This document shows, in pieces, positions 7,419-15,674 of a stretch of DNA of 64,000 bases. The stretch lies in contig NZ_QTVN01000001.1 of assembly GCF_003460605.1 (NCBI RefSeq), positions 62,001 to 126,000 of the forward strand. The letters run 5' to 3'. A model generated the notes under the pieces. It was not told where the DNA came from. It saw only the letters and a program-made list of their open reading frames with translations, and did not search any database. Position 1 is the first letter of the stretch, and the number at the start of each line of letters is the position of its first letter. This stretch comes from Ruminococcus sp. AF31-8BH. Its GTDB lineage: Bacteria; Bacillota; Clostridia; Lachnospirales; Lachnospiraceae. Made by a program: the position numbers and the translations under genes.

Positions 7419-8948
7419 TTATTTTGTATACACAAGTTTCGTTTCCCCAGTCATTCCATAATCATCTGGGTCTGGGGTGCCGAAGATCCAGCCGTCGTAG
7501 CCCTGGGTGATCATAATGTTGCGAAGGGAGCTGGTCACGCGCACGGTAATGGTATTTTCACCGGGCTGTATGTAGGCAGTGAGGTCAGCGGTGCGGCGGT
7601 CCATGTTGACCGGGACTTTGGTGTCGTTGATCCAGATAGCGGCGGTTCCGCCCTGGAAGCTGTCGGCCTGGAATTCAATTTTGCCTGAGTTCGTTTTGGC
7701 AGCTTCTGAAGAAGCTGATTCTGTGTCGCCTTCGCTGGCTTCAGTATTTTCTGCAATCTGCCATTCATCTGGAAGTTCAAATGTAGTGGTGTAGGTTCCA
7801 ATACCAGACACAGTTTCACCAACAGACTCTATATCTTTCCATGAAACCAGCTCAGCCAAGGTTCCGACGTCTATTTCTACGTGATTGGTTGTGTAAGCAG
7901 CTTCTGTTGTGGTAACTCCGGTATCCTCGTTTTCCTCGGTGCGGGTTACTTTCTCGCCAGGCTCGTAAGAATCTATGGTAAGGTTCCAGTTACTCAGTGT
8001 AAGTACATTATTGATAGAACTTTTTTCCTGCAGTTCATCTACTGCTTCATTGCCTTCTTTCTCTTTTGCACCAGCTGCATTTTTCGAAACATTCTTCTCA
8101 ACTTCTGATTTCGTATCTGCAATGTCTTTTGCTTCATTTCTTGTTCCTTCTCCAGAATTCTCTGCCTCAATCTGCTCCACAGAGTTTTCTCCGTCATCCC
8201 CATGCTTCAGCGCAAACACCATCGTCTCTCCAGGTGCCGCCTCCACATGCAGCACAGTTCTGCCATCTTCATAGCTGACGCCCTGAACCTTTTCCACGTT
8301 TCCGCTCCAGGTGTCGATCACATAAGGCTCATAAATTCCATCCAGTGAAATTTCGCCCTCGTAGTTTTCCTCATCCTCATACATGTAGTGATAAAGATAG
8401 AGATAATCTGCATCCTCTGCACTTCTCATAACCGGAAGAAGCTTTGTATTTGCCTCCTTGTACTCCACTCTTGGAGATACCCCAAGCTCCTGAGATGCCG
8501 CTTCCTCATCCGGTGTAATGGAAATCAGGTTGGCTGTGGACCAGTGGGTTCCGCTTGTCATGCTTACGCTCATCCCAAGACGGTTGCATTCCTCAATAAT
8601 CACTTTCGTGTCATGAATCCACTCTGGAGAACCCCACGCGTAGGTTTCCTTGTCCAAATACTGGGACTCATCCAGAGTTACAAACTCAATTCCGCCATAA
8701 CCATCGTCATAAAGTTCCTGCACAGATTCCCGCAAAGTCTCATCTGTATGAGAACCTTCTGCCAGCCACCAGCGGGCATAAGGTTTATATTTCATTTCCG
8801 GCTGGGAAAATTCCGCTGCAATCTGATTGGCAAAGTCGTCCTCACTTCCGTTATTTTCTGCTGCACTTACGTGTATCAGTGATCCATTCAAAGACATGGC
8901 AGCCAGAATTGCTGCCATAGCTGCGGCCTCAAATTTTTTCCTTTTCAC
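7419..8948 (-). CDS. GH106-like protein lacking the central catalytic region
   Basis: 509-residue secreted protein (signal peptide about 1-30). Residues 54-140 match the start of GH106 alpha-L-rhamnosidases: KPYARWWLAEG, DGYGGIEFVTLD, then WGSPEWIHDTKVIIEECNRLG and the TSGTHWS strand. Near residues 165-180 it switches directly to what looks like the C-terminal part of the family (LYHYMYEDEE, EPYVIDTWSGNVEKV, HVEAAPGETMVFAL). A charged linker and a galactose-binding-like beta-sandwich follow (GKIEFQADSFQGGTAAIWINDTKVPVN). Full GH106 enzymes are about twice this length and carry their catalytic glutamates in the missing middle. The frame is intact. It is probably a non-catalytic glycan-binding derivative or decaying enzyme. 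It lies 74 bases downstream of an esterase-like gene. Confidence 0.65.
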   Translation of the reverse strand: MKRKKFEAAAMAAILAAMSLNGSLIHVSAAENNGSEDDFANQIAAEFSQPEMKYKPYARWWLAEGSHTDETLRESVQELYDDGYGGIEFVTLDESQYLDKETYAWGSPEWIHDTKVIIEECNRLGMSVSMTSGTHWSTANLISITPDEEAASQELGVSPRVEYKEANTKLLPVMRSAEDADYLYLYHYMYEDEENYEGEISLDGIYEPYVIDTWSGNVEKVQGVSYEDGRTVLHVEAAPGETMVFALKHGDDGENSVEQIEAENSGEGTRNEAKDIADTKSEVEKNVSKNAAGAKEKEGNEAVDELQEKSSINNVLTLSNWNLTIDSYEPGEKVTRTEENEDTGVTTTEAAYTTNHVEIDVGTLAELVSWKDIESVGETVSGIGTYTTTFELPDEWQIAENTEASEGDTESASSEAAKTNSGKIEFQADSFQGGTAAIWINDTKVPVNMDRRTADLTAYIQPGENTITVRVTSSLRNIMITQGYDGWIFGTPDPDDYGMTGETKLVYTK

Positions 8949-9022
8949 TTTTCTCCTCCTTTTAAAAAATGGGCACTCGATAAGAGCACCCCATATTTTA
9001 TTTCCAGCAATTCAATCTGAGA

Positions 9023-10027
9023 TTATTTTTCCTCTAAGTGAGCATCCAGGAATTCCAAGCCTACCGTTTCCGCATAATCCCTTCCCTCTTCGAAGTTCAT
9101 CTCAAATCCATGAGTAGAACGCTTTCCATATATCGGAACCAGAACAGAGCCTTCACTTGTATAAGACTCTTCCAGTGCTTTTTCAGAATAGCTATATGGA
9201 ACCAGGCTGTCATTAATTCCGTGAATTAGCATAACATCTCCGTCATACGCACTGATGGTTCCATAAACATCTAAATCATAAACTGCCTTCACATATTCAG
9301 AGCCAACCGTTCCAACTGGCATCTCCGCCTCGCCTTCTGGAATATCTTCTGCAGATGCATAGGTCTCCTTTGCATTGTCCGCAATGCAAAGTGCCGGATA
9401 AACTAGGATCATAGCCGCCACATCATCCGCACGGTCTGCCGCTGTCAGCGCACTGACAAGTCCGCCCTGGCTCTGTCCAAGAAGGAACAGATGATCCTGA
9501 TCCACATAATCCTTTGATTTCACAAAATCCATAACTGCGCTTAAATCAGACTTCTCTGTCATAACCGTCATGTCCATAAAATCCATATCGCTGTTTCCAT
9601 TCTGGGAACCGCCGCAGAAATCAAAGGTATAAACCACATAGCCGTCCTGTGCTGCTTTTTCCGGCCATTTCGCACGCTCCATCATTTGGGAAGTGGAGCC
9701 GATTCCGTGACTCATAATGACCACCGGATAAGTCTGGTTTTCGTCAAAATCAGCTGGATAATAAAACTGTCCGTAAATATTGTTGTCTCCATTTTTACAC
9801 CAGGAAACCACTTTTGTGCAGCCATCCAGTTCGGTGGTGTAGCCTTCCTCTATTTCTTGATTTGCTTCCTCTGCTTCGCCTTCTGCTTCAGAATTTTCTT
9901 CTGTATCTGTACTTTCCGTCTCTGCCTGCACATCTGCATTCTCTTCTGCCCAAACAGATGTTGCTGCACAGCCTGTGCTTAATACTGCTGCCATACCAAG
10001 TGCCAATAATACTTTCTTCTTAAACAT
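9023..10027 (-). CDS. Alpha/beta-hydrolase lipoprotein, esterase-like
   Basis: 334-residue predicted lipoprotein: hydrophobic N-terminus and lipobox LSTGC (Cys20), then an acidic linker to residue 62. The alpha/beta-hydrolase core shows an oxyanion-region HG (SHGIG), nucleophile elbow GQSQGG (Ser186), acid in HGINDSLVP (Asp273) and His306 in STHGF. The fold and short length resemble feruloyl or acetyl esterases that strip plant polysaccharides, but the substrate is not determined. It heads a two-gene unit with the GH106-like gene and follows the kinase of LytTR pair 1, with a terminator between. Confidence 0.82.
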   Translation of the reverse strand: MFKKKVLLALGMAAVLSTGCAATSVWAEENADVQAETESTDTEENSEAEGEAEEANQEIEEGYTTELDGCTKVVSWCKNGDNNIYGQFYYPADFDENQTYPVVIMSHGIGSTSQMMERAKWPEKAAQDGYVVYTFDFCGGSQNGNSDMDFMDMTVMTEKSDLSAVMDFVKSKDYVDQDHLFLLGQSQGGLVSALTAADRADDVAAMILVYPALCIADNAKETYASAEDIPEGEAEMPVGTVGSEYVKAVYDLDVYGTISAYDGDVMLIHGINDSLVPYSYSEKALEESYTSEGSVLVPIYGKRSTHGFEMNFEEGRDYAETVGLEFLDAHLEEK

Positions 10028-10098
10028 CTCTCATTCCTCCAAATTCGTTGACTTATTATGAAAAAGTTTATCATCCTTACTGGCAGTTTGCTACCATA

Positions 10099-10144
10099 CT
10101 TGCATAACCTTGCATTTTTCCGTCATAATCTTCATTCATGCAAG
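10099..10144 (-). promoter_or_regulatory. CTTGCAT/ATGCAAG repeats upstream of the hydrolase gene
   Basis: CTTGCAT occurs at 10099-10105 and 10109-10115 in direct orientation (10 bp apart), and its inverse ATGCAAG at 10138-10144. They lie 70-120 bases upstream of the lipoprotein start and differ from the LytTR-type repeats elsewhere in the window. They are a possible regulator site; no regulator can be assigned. Confidence 0.35.
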
Positions 10145-10172
10145 TGCCTTTCATCCGACCAGTAAAAATATA

Positions 10173-10196
10173 GCGTGCATAAACATTTACGCACGC
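10173..10196 (-). terminator. Terminator of LytTR pair 1 operon
   Basis: GCGTGC, one base, TAAA pairs across a two-base loop with TTTA, one base, GCACGC. On the minus strand it is followed by TATATTTTT. It starts 9 bases past the kinase stop codon. Confidence 0.75.
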
Positions 10197-10204
10197 CACG
10201 CTGC

Positions 10205-11497
10205 TCATTTTTCCATGCTTGGCAGGGGAATCAAAATATTAATATTGAACACTCCGTCCTCCGCTGTCACGGACATATTTCCGTGATGATTTTCCGTAAT
10301 CATCTTAATGCTCTTCAGACCAAAACCGTGATGCTCTTTATCTTTCTTGGTTGTCTCAAAACCATCGCCAGATTTTTTCAATTCTCCCTCATAATAATTT
10401 TCCTCATGAATGGACAGGAAATTTCCCCGGGTACGCACCAGAATATTGATTGTCCGTTTCTCTTCCTCTTCCAGATGGGAAACAGCAGTCACCGCATTGT
10501 CCACAATATTTCCAAACAGGGAACAAAGCTCACTTTCTGATAAAAAATCCAGTTTTTCTCCCTCTGCGATACAGGTCATGTTAATTTTGTTATATTCACA
10601 GTAGAGTTTCTTTTCTGTAAGAATGGTATCCAGAATCTTGTTTCCCGTCTGAAACATAGAATCATAAATTGCCAGTGCTTTCTGGATTTCCTTCGCCTCT
10701 TTTTCGTAGGCACTTCCAGACAGACTTTGCAGACGCTTGAACCAATGCTTCAGATCATGGCATTTGATATTGATCAGTTCCATATTTTTTCTGGAAAGCT
10801 CATATTGCTGCTGTTTCTGATAGAGCAGATCTTCCAGCTGCTGCTTCTGGGCAGAAATGGAATTGCGCTTCAAAGTACCAAACTGTACCATCAGAAGCAG
10901 CAGACAGGCAACCATGGAAAAAATTTTCCACGCAGCGAAAATCTCTTTTGTCTCCACGCCAAGCATATGGTCTACCATATAAAACTTAAACACCGTATCA
11001 ATCAGCCCTGCTGTTACCAAAAGCAGCAAGAGGAAACCCGGGTGAACGGTTACATGCTCCGTTTCATCGATTCTCTTTTCCATAAAATGCAGTACCATAT
11101 ATACGGCCACTGCCAGCAACACTACATAAAGCAGAATAAATGCAATCCCATCGTTTATGTTCAGAAAAGTCTGTAACAGAATAAACACGCTGTACAAAAT
11201 AATCTGGGTACTGTACGCCGCCACACTGACGAAAAAGATTTCCCTCACAGAATTTTCATAGCAAAATACCATGGTCAGCATGCTCAGAAGAAACATGATT
11301 ATGATTCCCGGGATACTTTCCCACATGGTTTTGGTATTGCTTACAAAGAGCAGCGTTCCAAACAGACAGATTCCGCTTCCGGCAGCCGCTCTTATCCAGA
11401 ACAGCGGTTTTCTGGCAAAATTACGGCACATCAGGAAACTGAACAGCAGTAATTCAAAGGTAAGTTCACATTTCCAGACAATCTCCCATATGTTCAT
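10205..11497 (-). CDS. AgrC-like GHKL sensor kinase (pair 1)
   Basis: About 430-residue kinase with six to seven hydrophobic segments in the first ~205 residues, then a coiled coil rich in Gln and a kinase core. The histidine motif is NIKCHDLKHWFKRLQ, the N-box is LCSLFGNIVDNAVTA, and the ATP lid glycines are in GDGFETTKKDKEHHGFGLKSI. An ATG at 11506 exists but directly abuts the AGGAGG site. The ATG at 11497 has proper spacing and a four-base ATGA overlap with the regulator stop, so it is chosen. No AgrB or AgrD genes are present nearby, so the signal is unlikely to be a locally encoded cyclic peptide. Neighbouring genes suggest carbohydrate use. Confidence 0.88.
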   Translation of the reverse strand: MNIWEIVWKCELTFELLLFSFLMCRNFARKPLFWIRAAAGSGICLFGTLLFVSNTKTMWESIPGIIIMFLLSMLTMVFCYENSVREIFFVSVAAYSTQIILYSVFILLQTFLNINDGIAFILLYVVLLAVAVYMVLHFMEKRIDETEHVTVHPGFLLLLLVTAGLIDTVFKFYMVDHMLGVETKEIFAAWKIFSMVACLLLLMVQFGTLKRNSISAQKQQLEDLLYQKQQQYELSRKNMELINIKCHDLKHWFKRLQSLSGSAYEKEAKEIQKALAIYDSMFQTGNKILDTILTEKKLYCEYNKINMTCIAEGEKLDFLSESELCSLFGNIVDNAVTAVSHLEEEEKRTINILVRTRGNFLSIHEENYYEGELKKSGDGFETTKKDKEHHGFGLKSIKMITENHHGNMSVTAEDGVFNINILIPLPSMEK

Positions 11498-12204
11498 GCG
11501 CTGCATCCTCCTACATAATCATTCAGGGCTTTCATAAAGCTTTTCTTCCTGGGATGGCTGATCTGCAGCTGGATTTCCCCAATGCTTACCAGATAACCTT
11601 CCACAGAAGTCACGTAATATAGGTTTACATAATAGCAGTTGTTGCATAATGCAAATGTGTTGTTTGGAAGTTCTTCCATTACCTTTTTCATGCTGCCATA
11701 GGCTTCCACATCCTTTTCCTCAAGATGATAGATTACTTTGTGGCCCAGTACTTCCACGTATTTGATTTCGTCTATAGAGGTTTTCACAAGGCCGTTTCTG
11801 GTGTTGATGATGAACTGCTGTTTTTCACGGGAATAGATTTGCTTTACCGCCCGTTTCATTTTCAAGCTGAAGCTGAAATAGTTAAGGGGCTTTACAATGT
11901 AATCCATAGCATCCACCTCATAGCCGTGAACCGCATACTGTGCCATGCTTGTCACAAAAACCAGCACTGCCTCTGTGTTTCTCTCCCGGAATTTCCGCGC
12001 CGCCTCAAGCCCGTCCATGTACGGCATCTGAATGTCCATAAATACCATCTGGAAGTCCATTTTCCGCTGTTCCAGAAAATCCATGGCATCATGAAACTCC
12101 GTTATACTAAAATGCTCATTCTCCTCTGTCTCAAACCGTCCCAAAGCATCTGTTATTATTTCTCTGTCTGTATCGTTATCTTCTACAATCGCAATGCGAA
12201 GCAT
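11494..12204 (-). CDS. LytTR-type response regulator (pair 1)
   Basis: 236-residue regulator. The receiver has acidic residues EDND and phospho-acceptor Asp in VFMDIQMPYMDG. The C-terminal LytTR DNA-binding domain covers roughly residues 135-236 (FIINTRNGLVKTSIDEIKYVEVLGH, then NCYYVNLYYVTSVEGYLVSIGE). Start at 12204: GGAGGAGG precedes MLRIAIVEDND; the upstream ATG at 12246 adds residues not typical of the family. It is translationally coupled to the kinase. A class B half-site in its own promoter hints at autoregulation. Confidence 0.9.
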   Translation of the reverse strand: MLRIAIVEDNDTDREIITDALGRFETEENEHFSITEFHDAMDFLEQRKMDFQMVFMDIQMPYMDGLEAARKFRERNTEAVLVFVTSMAQYAVHGYEVDAMDYIVKPLNYFSFSLKMKRAVKQIYSREKQQFIINTRNGLVKTSIDEIKYVEVLGHKVIYHLEEKDVEAYGSMKKVMEELPNNTFALCNNCYYVNLYYVTSVEGYLVSIGEIQLQISHPRKKSFMKALNDYVGGCSA

Positions 12205-12261
12205 TTTTCCTCCTCCAATCCCCAAATATTCCCACACTTCTTCCATAATATCTTATCGAAA

Positions 12262-12327
12262 ATAATAACATTTTTCCACGCTTCTGCATCTTTTTAACGC
12301 AATATGCTGTTTTTTTATCGTGTATGG
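12262..12327 (-). promoter_or_regulatory. Promoter of LytTR pair 1 with a class B-like repeat
   Basis: On the minus strand CATATTGCG (12306-12298) is followed after exactly 30 bases by a -10 box TATTAT (12267-12262), the same distance as at the GH78 promoter. Twenty-one bases upstream lies CCATACACG (12327-12319), a weak match to the other half. The proximal half fits CANTTTGCG with one mismatch. Binding by the encoded regulator is inference. Confidence 0.4.
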
Positions 12328-12397
12328 ATAGTTTACATGGACATATTGCATAATTACGGTGATTATTTCCCACGTTCCGTTTCAAGAAATAAAGAAA

Positions 12398-12435
12398 AGT
12401 CCCTTTACAGCTATCTTTCAAACTGTAAAGAGACT
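12398..12435 (-). terminator. Terminator of the Rpn-family gene
   Basis: AGTCCCTTTACAG (12398-12410) pairs with CTGTAAAGAGACT (12423-12435) with one mismatch. On the minus strand a T-rich stretch follows. It is 11 bases past the stop codon at 12446. Confidence 0.75.
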
Positions 12436-12445
12436 CACCCAATGT

Positions 12446-13621
12446 TTATGCCATTTCTACTGCAGCGTCTTTACTGAAATTTTTGCACCATTTCTTCACC
12501 TTTGAAAATGGCAGATTCAAAACCTCGGATATTTCTTCCTGCGGATAACCCTTCGCGAACATGTTATAAACAACTTTTTTATTTCTTTCTTTTTCTTTTC
12601 TTTTTAAACGTTGCTTATGCTCTTTGAGACGCTTTTCAACTATTTCTTCCGCCATTTCTCCAGCCATCTCTTCTGCCATTTTCGGAGCCATATCAGCCGC
12701 CATATCTTTCGCTATTTTAGCCGCCATCTCTTCCGCCATTTTAGCCGCCATCTCTTCCGCCATTTTAGGCGCCAGTTCCTGAGCAATCACCCTACCCTCT
12801 ATCTGCGCCTGCAATTTTACCGCACCGTCCCATGCTTCACACATGTCCTTCACCTCCATAACTCTTTCATCCACAATCGTATACTGCTCCAACAAAATCC
12901 CCAGAAACCACCTGGTTTCCACGCTTAACTTTTGTATTTCTTCTTTATGATCTTCTATGTACTTTCTCAGTTCTTCCTTCTTCCGGCTATGGTTCATAAT
13001 CTTAAAGATTTCTTTCCATTCCGTATGGAACAAATCTGGATTCTGCTCATGAATGTCAACTAAGCCAATATCATATTCAGGAAGCTGTCCTGAAAATTTC
13101 TTCACTTCTTCAGGAATTTTCATCATTTCCTGTAAATGCTGTTTGCTGATCCAACGTTTCTCGCCCAGATAAACTACCAGATGAAAAACTGGAATCAATG
13201 GTTGACGTTCATGATTTTTTTCAGAATCATCTTTTTGCTTGCGTGCTTTTAACTGATTCGTATATTCGACTCCATCATAAGTAAGACAGCGTACCGGCAT
13301 TTCATAATCAGCACTGGATTCCACTTCACATGCAATCAGGAATCTACAGCCAGGCTTATCATAAAGCCGTAAAAAATCACGCTCCCTTTCCAGATAAATT
13401 CTCTTCGTTCCATTTTGAGAAGAACTGTTTTTCTTTTGTAAATTTACCAGATCAGCAGTATCCGCTACTGATACCCGTTTTTTCCTCTGTACTTCTTTCA
13501 GATACTGAGCCTCAATAATCTGCTTCCCTGCAAATACAGTTCCATTAATCAGATCCGCAAATCGCTCATGGTCTGCCAGATATTCTTGCATTCCCTGGTC
13601 TTTAGCCCCAAAGGCCTTCAC
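12446..13621 (-). CDS. Rpn-family recombination-promoting nuclease / putative transposase (PD-(D/E)XK)
   Basis: 391-residue protein of the Rpn/PDDEXK transposase-like family common in Lachnospiraceae. The N-terminus (MQEYLADHERFADLINGTVF) is characteristic. The nuclease core contains the region RFLIACEVESSADYEMPVRCLTYDGVEY, whose Glu fits the (D/E)XK-type strand. Residues about 285-340 form a low-complexity alpha-helical stretch of eight-residue units (AAKMAEEM and variants), encoded by 24-bp tandem repeats. The end carries a helix-turn-helix-like PQEEISEVLNLPFSKVKKWCKNF. The first codon is taken as GTG at 13621; ATG at 13591 is possible. These proteins have been linked to DNA breakage and horizontal acquisition; the local role is unknown. 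Confidence 0.82.
   Translation of the reverse strand: MKAFGAKDQGMQEYLADHERFADLINGTVFAGKQIIEAQYLKEVQRKKRVSVADTADLVNLQKKNSSSQNGTKRIYLERERDFLRLYDKPGCRFLIACEVESSADYEMPVRCLTYDGVEYTNQLKARKQKDDSEKNHERQPLIPVFHLVVYLGEKRWISKQHLQEMMKIPEEVKKFSGQLPEYDIGLVDIHEQNPDLFHTEWKEIFKIMNHSRKKEELRKYIEDHKEEIQKLSVETRWFLGILLEQYTIVDERVMEVKDMCEAWDGAVKLQAQIEGRVIAQELAPKMAEEMAAKMAEEMAAKIAKDMAADMAPKMAEEMAGEMAEEIVEKRLKEHKQRLKRKEKERNKKVVYNMFAKGYPQEEISEVLNLPFSKVKKWCKNFSKDAAVEMA
12650..12775 (-). repeat. 24-bp tandem repeats coding a helical Met/Glu/Ala stretch
   Basis: Two exact 24-bp copies lie at 12715-12738 and 12739-12762, with several diverged copies on either side. They encode AAKMAEEM-type units in the Rpn-family protein and keep the frame, so copy number can change in whole 8-residue steps. 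Confidence 0.7.
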
Positions 13622-13835
13622 CTTCTTTCACTTTATACTACTTACAGGAATTTGCTGCCGAACGGCATAAGAAAAATACAGAGTTCCTGAAATGTAGTAC
13701 CAGAGTATCACAAAACCAAGGCCAGTTCAATGACTTTAGAAAGTTTTAAGAATATCTATTTTATTGTTTGCATTTATATAATATCATTTTTGTTTTAGGA
13801 ACGCAATGCTCTATGAGATGATTTGTAATCAAATT

Positions 13836-13866
13836 AAAAATATATAGCCAGCTACCAGCTATTTTT
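13836..13866 (-). terminator. Possible terminator of the sigma/DUF4179 operon
   Basis: On the minus strand AAAAATAGC pairs with GCTATATATTTTT across a short loop containing TGGTAGCTG. It starts about 30 bases past the DUF4179 stop. The stem is A/T-rich and imperfect. Confidence 0.45.
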
Positions 13867-13896
13867 CACTGATGGCTGTCTTCTATTCCTATTAGT

Positions 13897-14964
13897 CTAC
13901 TCTTGCAAATCTATCATAAACCCATCTCCAACCGGAACTGCTCTATCCTCCGGATTTTCATTTTCTCCATACTCACTGGAAGATTCTTCTACATAAAATT
14001 CATCATCCCCATCCTGATATACAAATTGGTTTCCAGCATCGTCTGCATAATAATATAACTGCAAAGTTATCTGTTTCGCATTTGGAGAAATTCCGGAATC
14101 TGTCAGATCAAATACAAGATCTGGATTTCGATATGAATTCAGTTCAAAAACCAGTTCATTTCCAAGATCATCTTCTCCGCGGATCAAGAATTCATCATTT
14201 TCTGCCATATCTGGCAATTCACCATAAATTGTTCCGCCAAAAATATTATATTTAATTTTTGAAATAGCAATGTTTTTCCCATTTTGCAGCTGCATGGATT
14301 CCTTAATGGGTATTTCCTTCGTATCTACGGCTAAGGTTTCCAGCGTAGCAGTAAAGGAAAAAATGTATTCATCCTTCTTCTCAATCTGATCATCTTCCGT
14401 TTTAAATGTACCAATCGTTATATCAATTTTCTGTGAACCAGACAAATCATTTCGGTAAAATTTTGCCACATAACTTTTAGAGACTGCATCATCAGCTTTC
14501 GAATTAGTATTAAACGAATACTGCCCCTCCAGTGCTAAATTTTTCCCATCGATTACGGCCTCGGCACTGTTCATGGATATATCATTATCACCGCTCTCAT
14601 TGCTCAAAGAATAAGCAATCCACAAATTCTCATGATCCATCGCCACTTCCTCTAAAGATACTGCAATCCCGTTCTTTCGAATCGTTTTCTGAATTTGTTT
14701 TACATAATCATCCGCATCTTCTGTACTGCCTAATATCCTGCTAATTAAAGAAGTCATTTTATTCCAGGCAGCTTTGACCTCATTCTTATGTGTTGCTCCT
14801 ATTGCCACTGCAATTATTATCACAACACGGGCAACCGCAAACCTCATATATTTTCTGAACACTATGGTTTTATTTTCTCTCCAGGGTTTTGAAGCCTGAT
14901 AGATGTAATTTTCATTAACATCCGCAAATACCTCCAGAAAATCCCAACCCTTGTTATCCTGCAT
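13897..14964 (-). CDS. DUF4179 membrane protein, probable partner of the sigma factor
   Basis: 355-residue protein with a cytoplasmic N-terminus of about 38 residues, one transmembrane helix (about 40-58, FAVARVVIIIAVAIGA) and a long extracellular beta-rich region characteristic of DUF4179 proteins. AGGAGG stands 7 bases upstream of the start, and the gene overlaps the end of the sigma gene by 11 bases. Proteins in this position commonly act as anti-sigma factors; that role is inferred from architecture and coupling, not from a recognised anti-sigma domain. Confidence 0.75.
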   Translation of the reverse strand: MQDNKGWDFLEVFADVNENYIYQASKPWRENKTIVFRKYMRFAVARVVIIIAVAIGATHKNEVKAAWNKMTSLISRILGSTEDADDYVKQIQKTIRKNGIAVSLEEVAMDHENLWIAYSLSNESGDNDISMNSAEAVIDGKNLALEGQYSFNTNSKADDAVSKSYVAKFYRNDLSGSQKIDITIGTFKTEDDQIEKKDEYIFSFTATLETLAVDTKEIPIKESMQLQNGKNIAISKIKYNIFGGTIYGELPDMAENDEFLIRGEDDLGNELVFELNSYRNPDLVFDLTDSGISPNAKQITLQLYYYADDAGNQFVYQDGDDEFYVEESSSEYGENENPEDRAVPVGDGFMIDLQE

Positions 14965-15517
14965 AGCCAGCCTCCTTCAACAAAGCGTAAAGTTTTTTCC
15001 TGCTGCGTGCCAAAACTGATTTTATTTTGCTTTCCCCACATCTGTGTCTGTTTGCGATTTTCTTTATAGAATCCATGTACCAGTAACGTCGTATAAAAAT
15101 ATCCCTGTCACGTTCAGAGAGCCCCTGCAAAAAGTCATTGAAAATTTCTACAATTTCTTTCCTTCGCAAATACGCATCAATTTCTGAAGAAATTACACTT
15201 CCTAACTTCTCTACCTCTCCTGCAATATTTTCCATGTGAGAATTCATTCGCTTTTGTGCATTTCTTTTGCGATATCGGTCAATTGCGGTATTTCTCGTAA
15301 TCTTTGAAACAAAAGGAGCTAATATAGAAGGCCTTTTCGGAGGAATACTATTCCATGTAAAAAGCCACGTATCATTCACACATTCTTCTGAATCTTCCCG
15401 GTTATATAAAATGTTATGCGCAATCAAGAAGCACATATTTTGATACTTGTTTTTTGTCTCTGTAATCGCACTTTCATCTCTGGCAAAATATAAATCTACA
15501 ATCTGTGCATCATCCAT
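14954..15517 (-). CDS. ECF-like sigma-70 family RNA polymerase sigma factor
   Basis: 187-residue sigma factor. Region 2 includes ECVNDTWLFTWNSIPP and SKITRNTAIDRYRKR. Region 4 includes GLSERDRDIFIRRYWYMDS and the helix-turn-helix IANRHRCGESKIKSVLARSRKKL. The start at 15517 (MDDAQIVDLYFARDE) fits the usual family N-terminus but has only a weak ribosome site; an in-frame ATG at 15595 would add 26 residues. It is cotranscribed with the DUF4179 gene, implying envelope-stress type control. The upstream alarmone synthetase ends in a strong terminator before it. Confidence 0.85.
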   Translation of the reverse strand: MDDAQIVDLYFARDESAITETKNKYQNMCFLIAHNILYNREDSEECVNDTWLFTWNSIPPKRPSILAPFVSKITRNTAIDRYRKRNAQKRMNSHMENIAGEVEKLGSVISSEIDAYLRRKEIVEIFNDFLQGLSERDRDIFIRRYWYMDSIKKIANRHRCGESKIKSVLARSRKKLYALLKEAGYAG

Positions 15518-15616
15518 TCCGTGATTTTCTTTCCAATGCTCCTGTATATTTTGTTTTTCATCATATATCACGCAAAATTTTATCATCCGTCGCATAGAAT
15601 GCAGTATTTCTTAAAA

Positions 15617-15659
15617 AAAATCCTCTCTGCAATTTACCCACAACTGCAAAGAGGATTTT
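15617..15659 (-). terminator. Strong terminator of the alarmone synthetase gene
   Basis: AAAATCCTCTCTGCA (15617-15631) pairs with TGCAAAGAGGATTTT (15645-15659) with one mismatch. On the minus strand a run of eight T follows. It starts 16 bases past the stop codon. Confidence 0.85.
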
Positions 15660-15674
15660 CGCTTTCCTTATCTT

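Noticed and set aside
10028..10172. LytTR-type 21-bp repeats upstream of the alpha/beta-hydrolase gene
   Set aside because: No pair at 21-bp spacing with the right distance to a -10 box was found; only CTTGCAT-type repeats are present.
12650..12775. Possible CRISPR-like array because of regular 24-bp repeats
   Set aside because: There are no unique spacers and the repeats are in-frame coding sequence.
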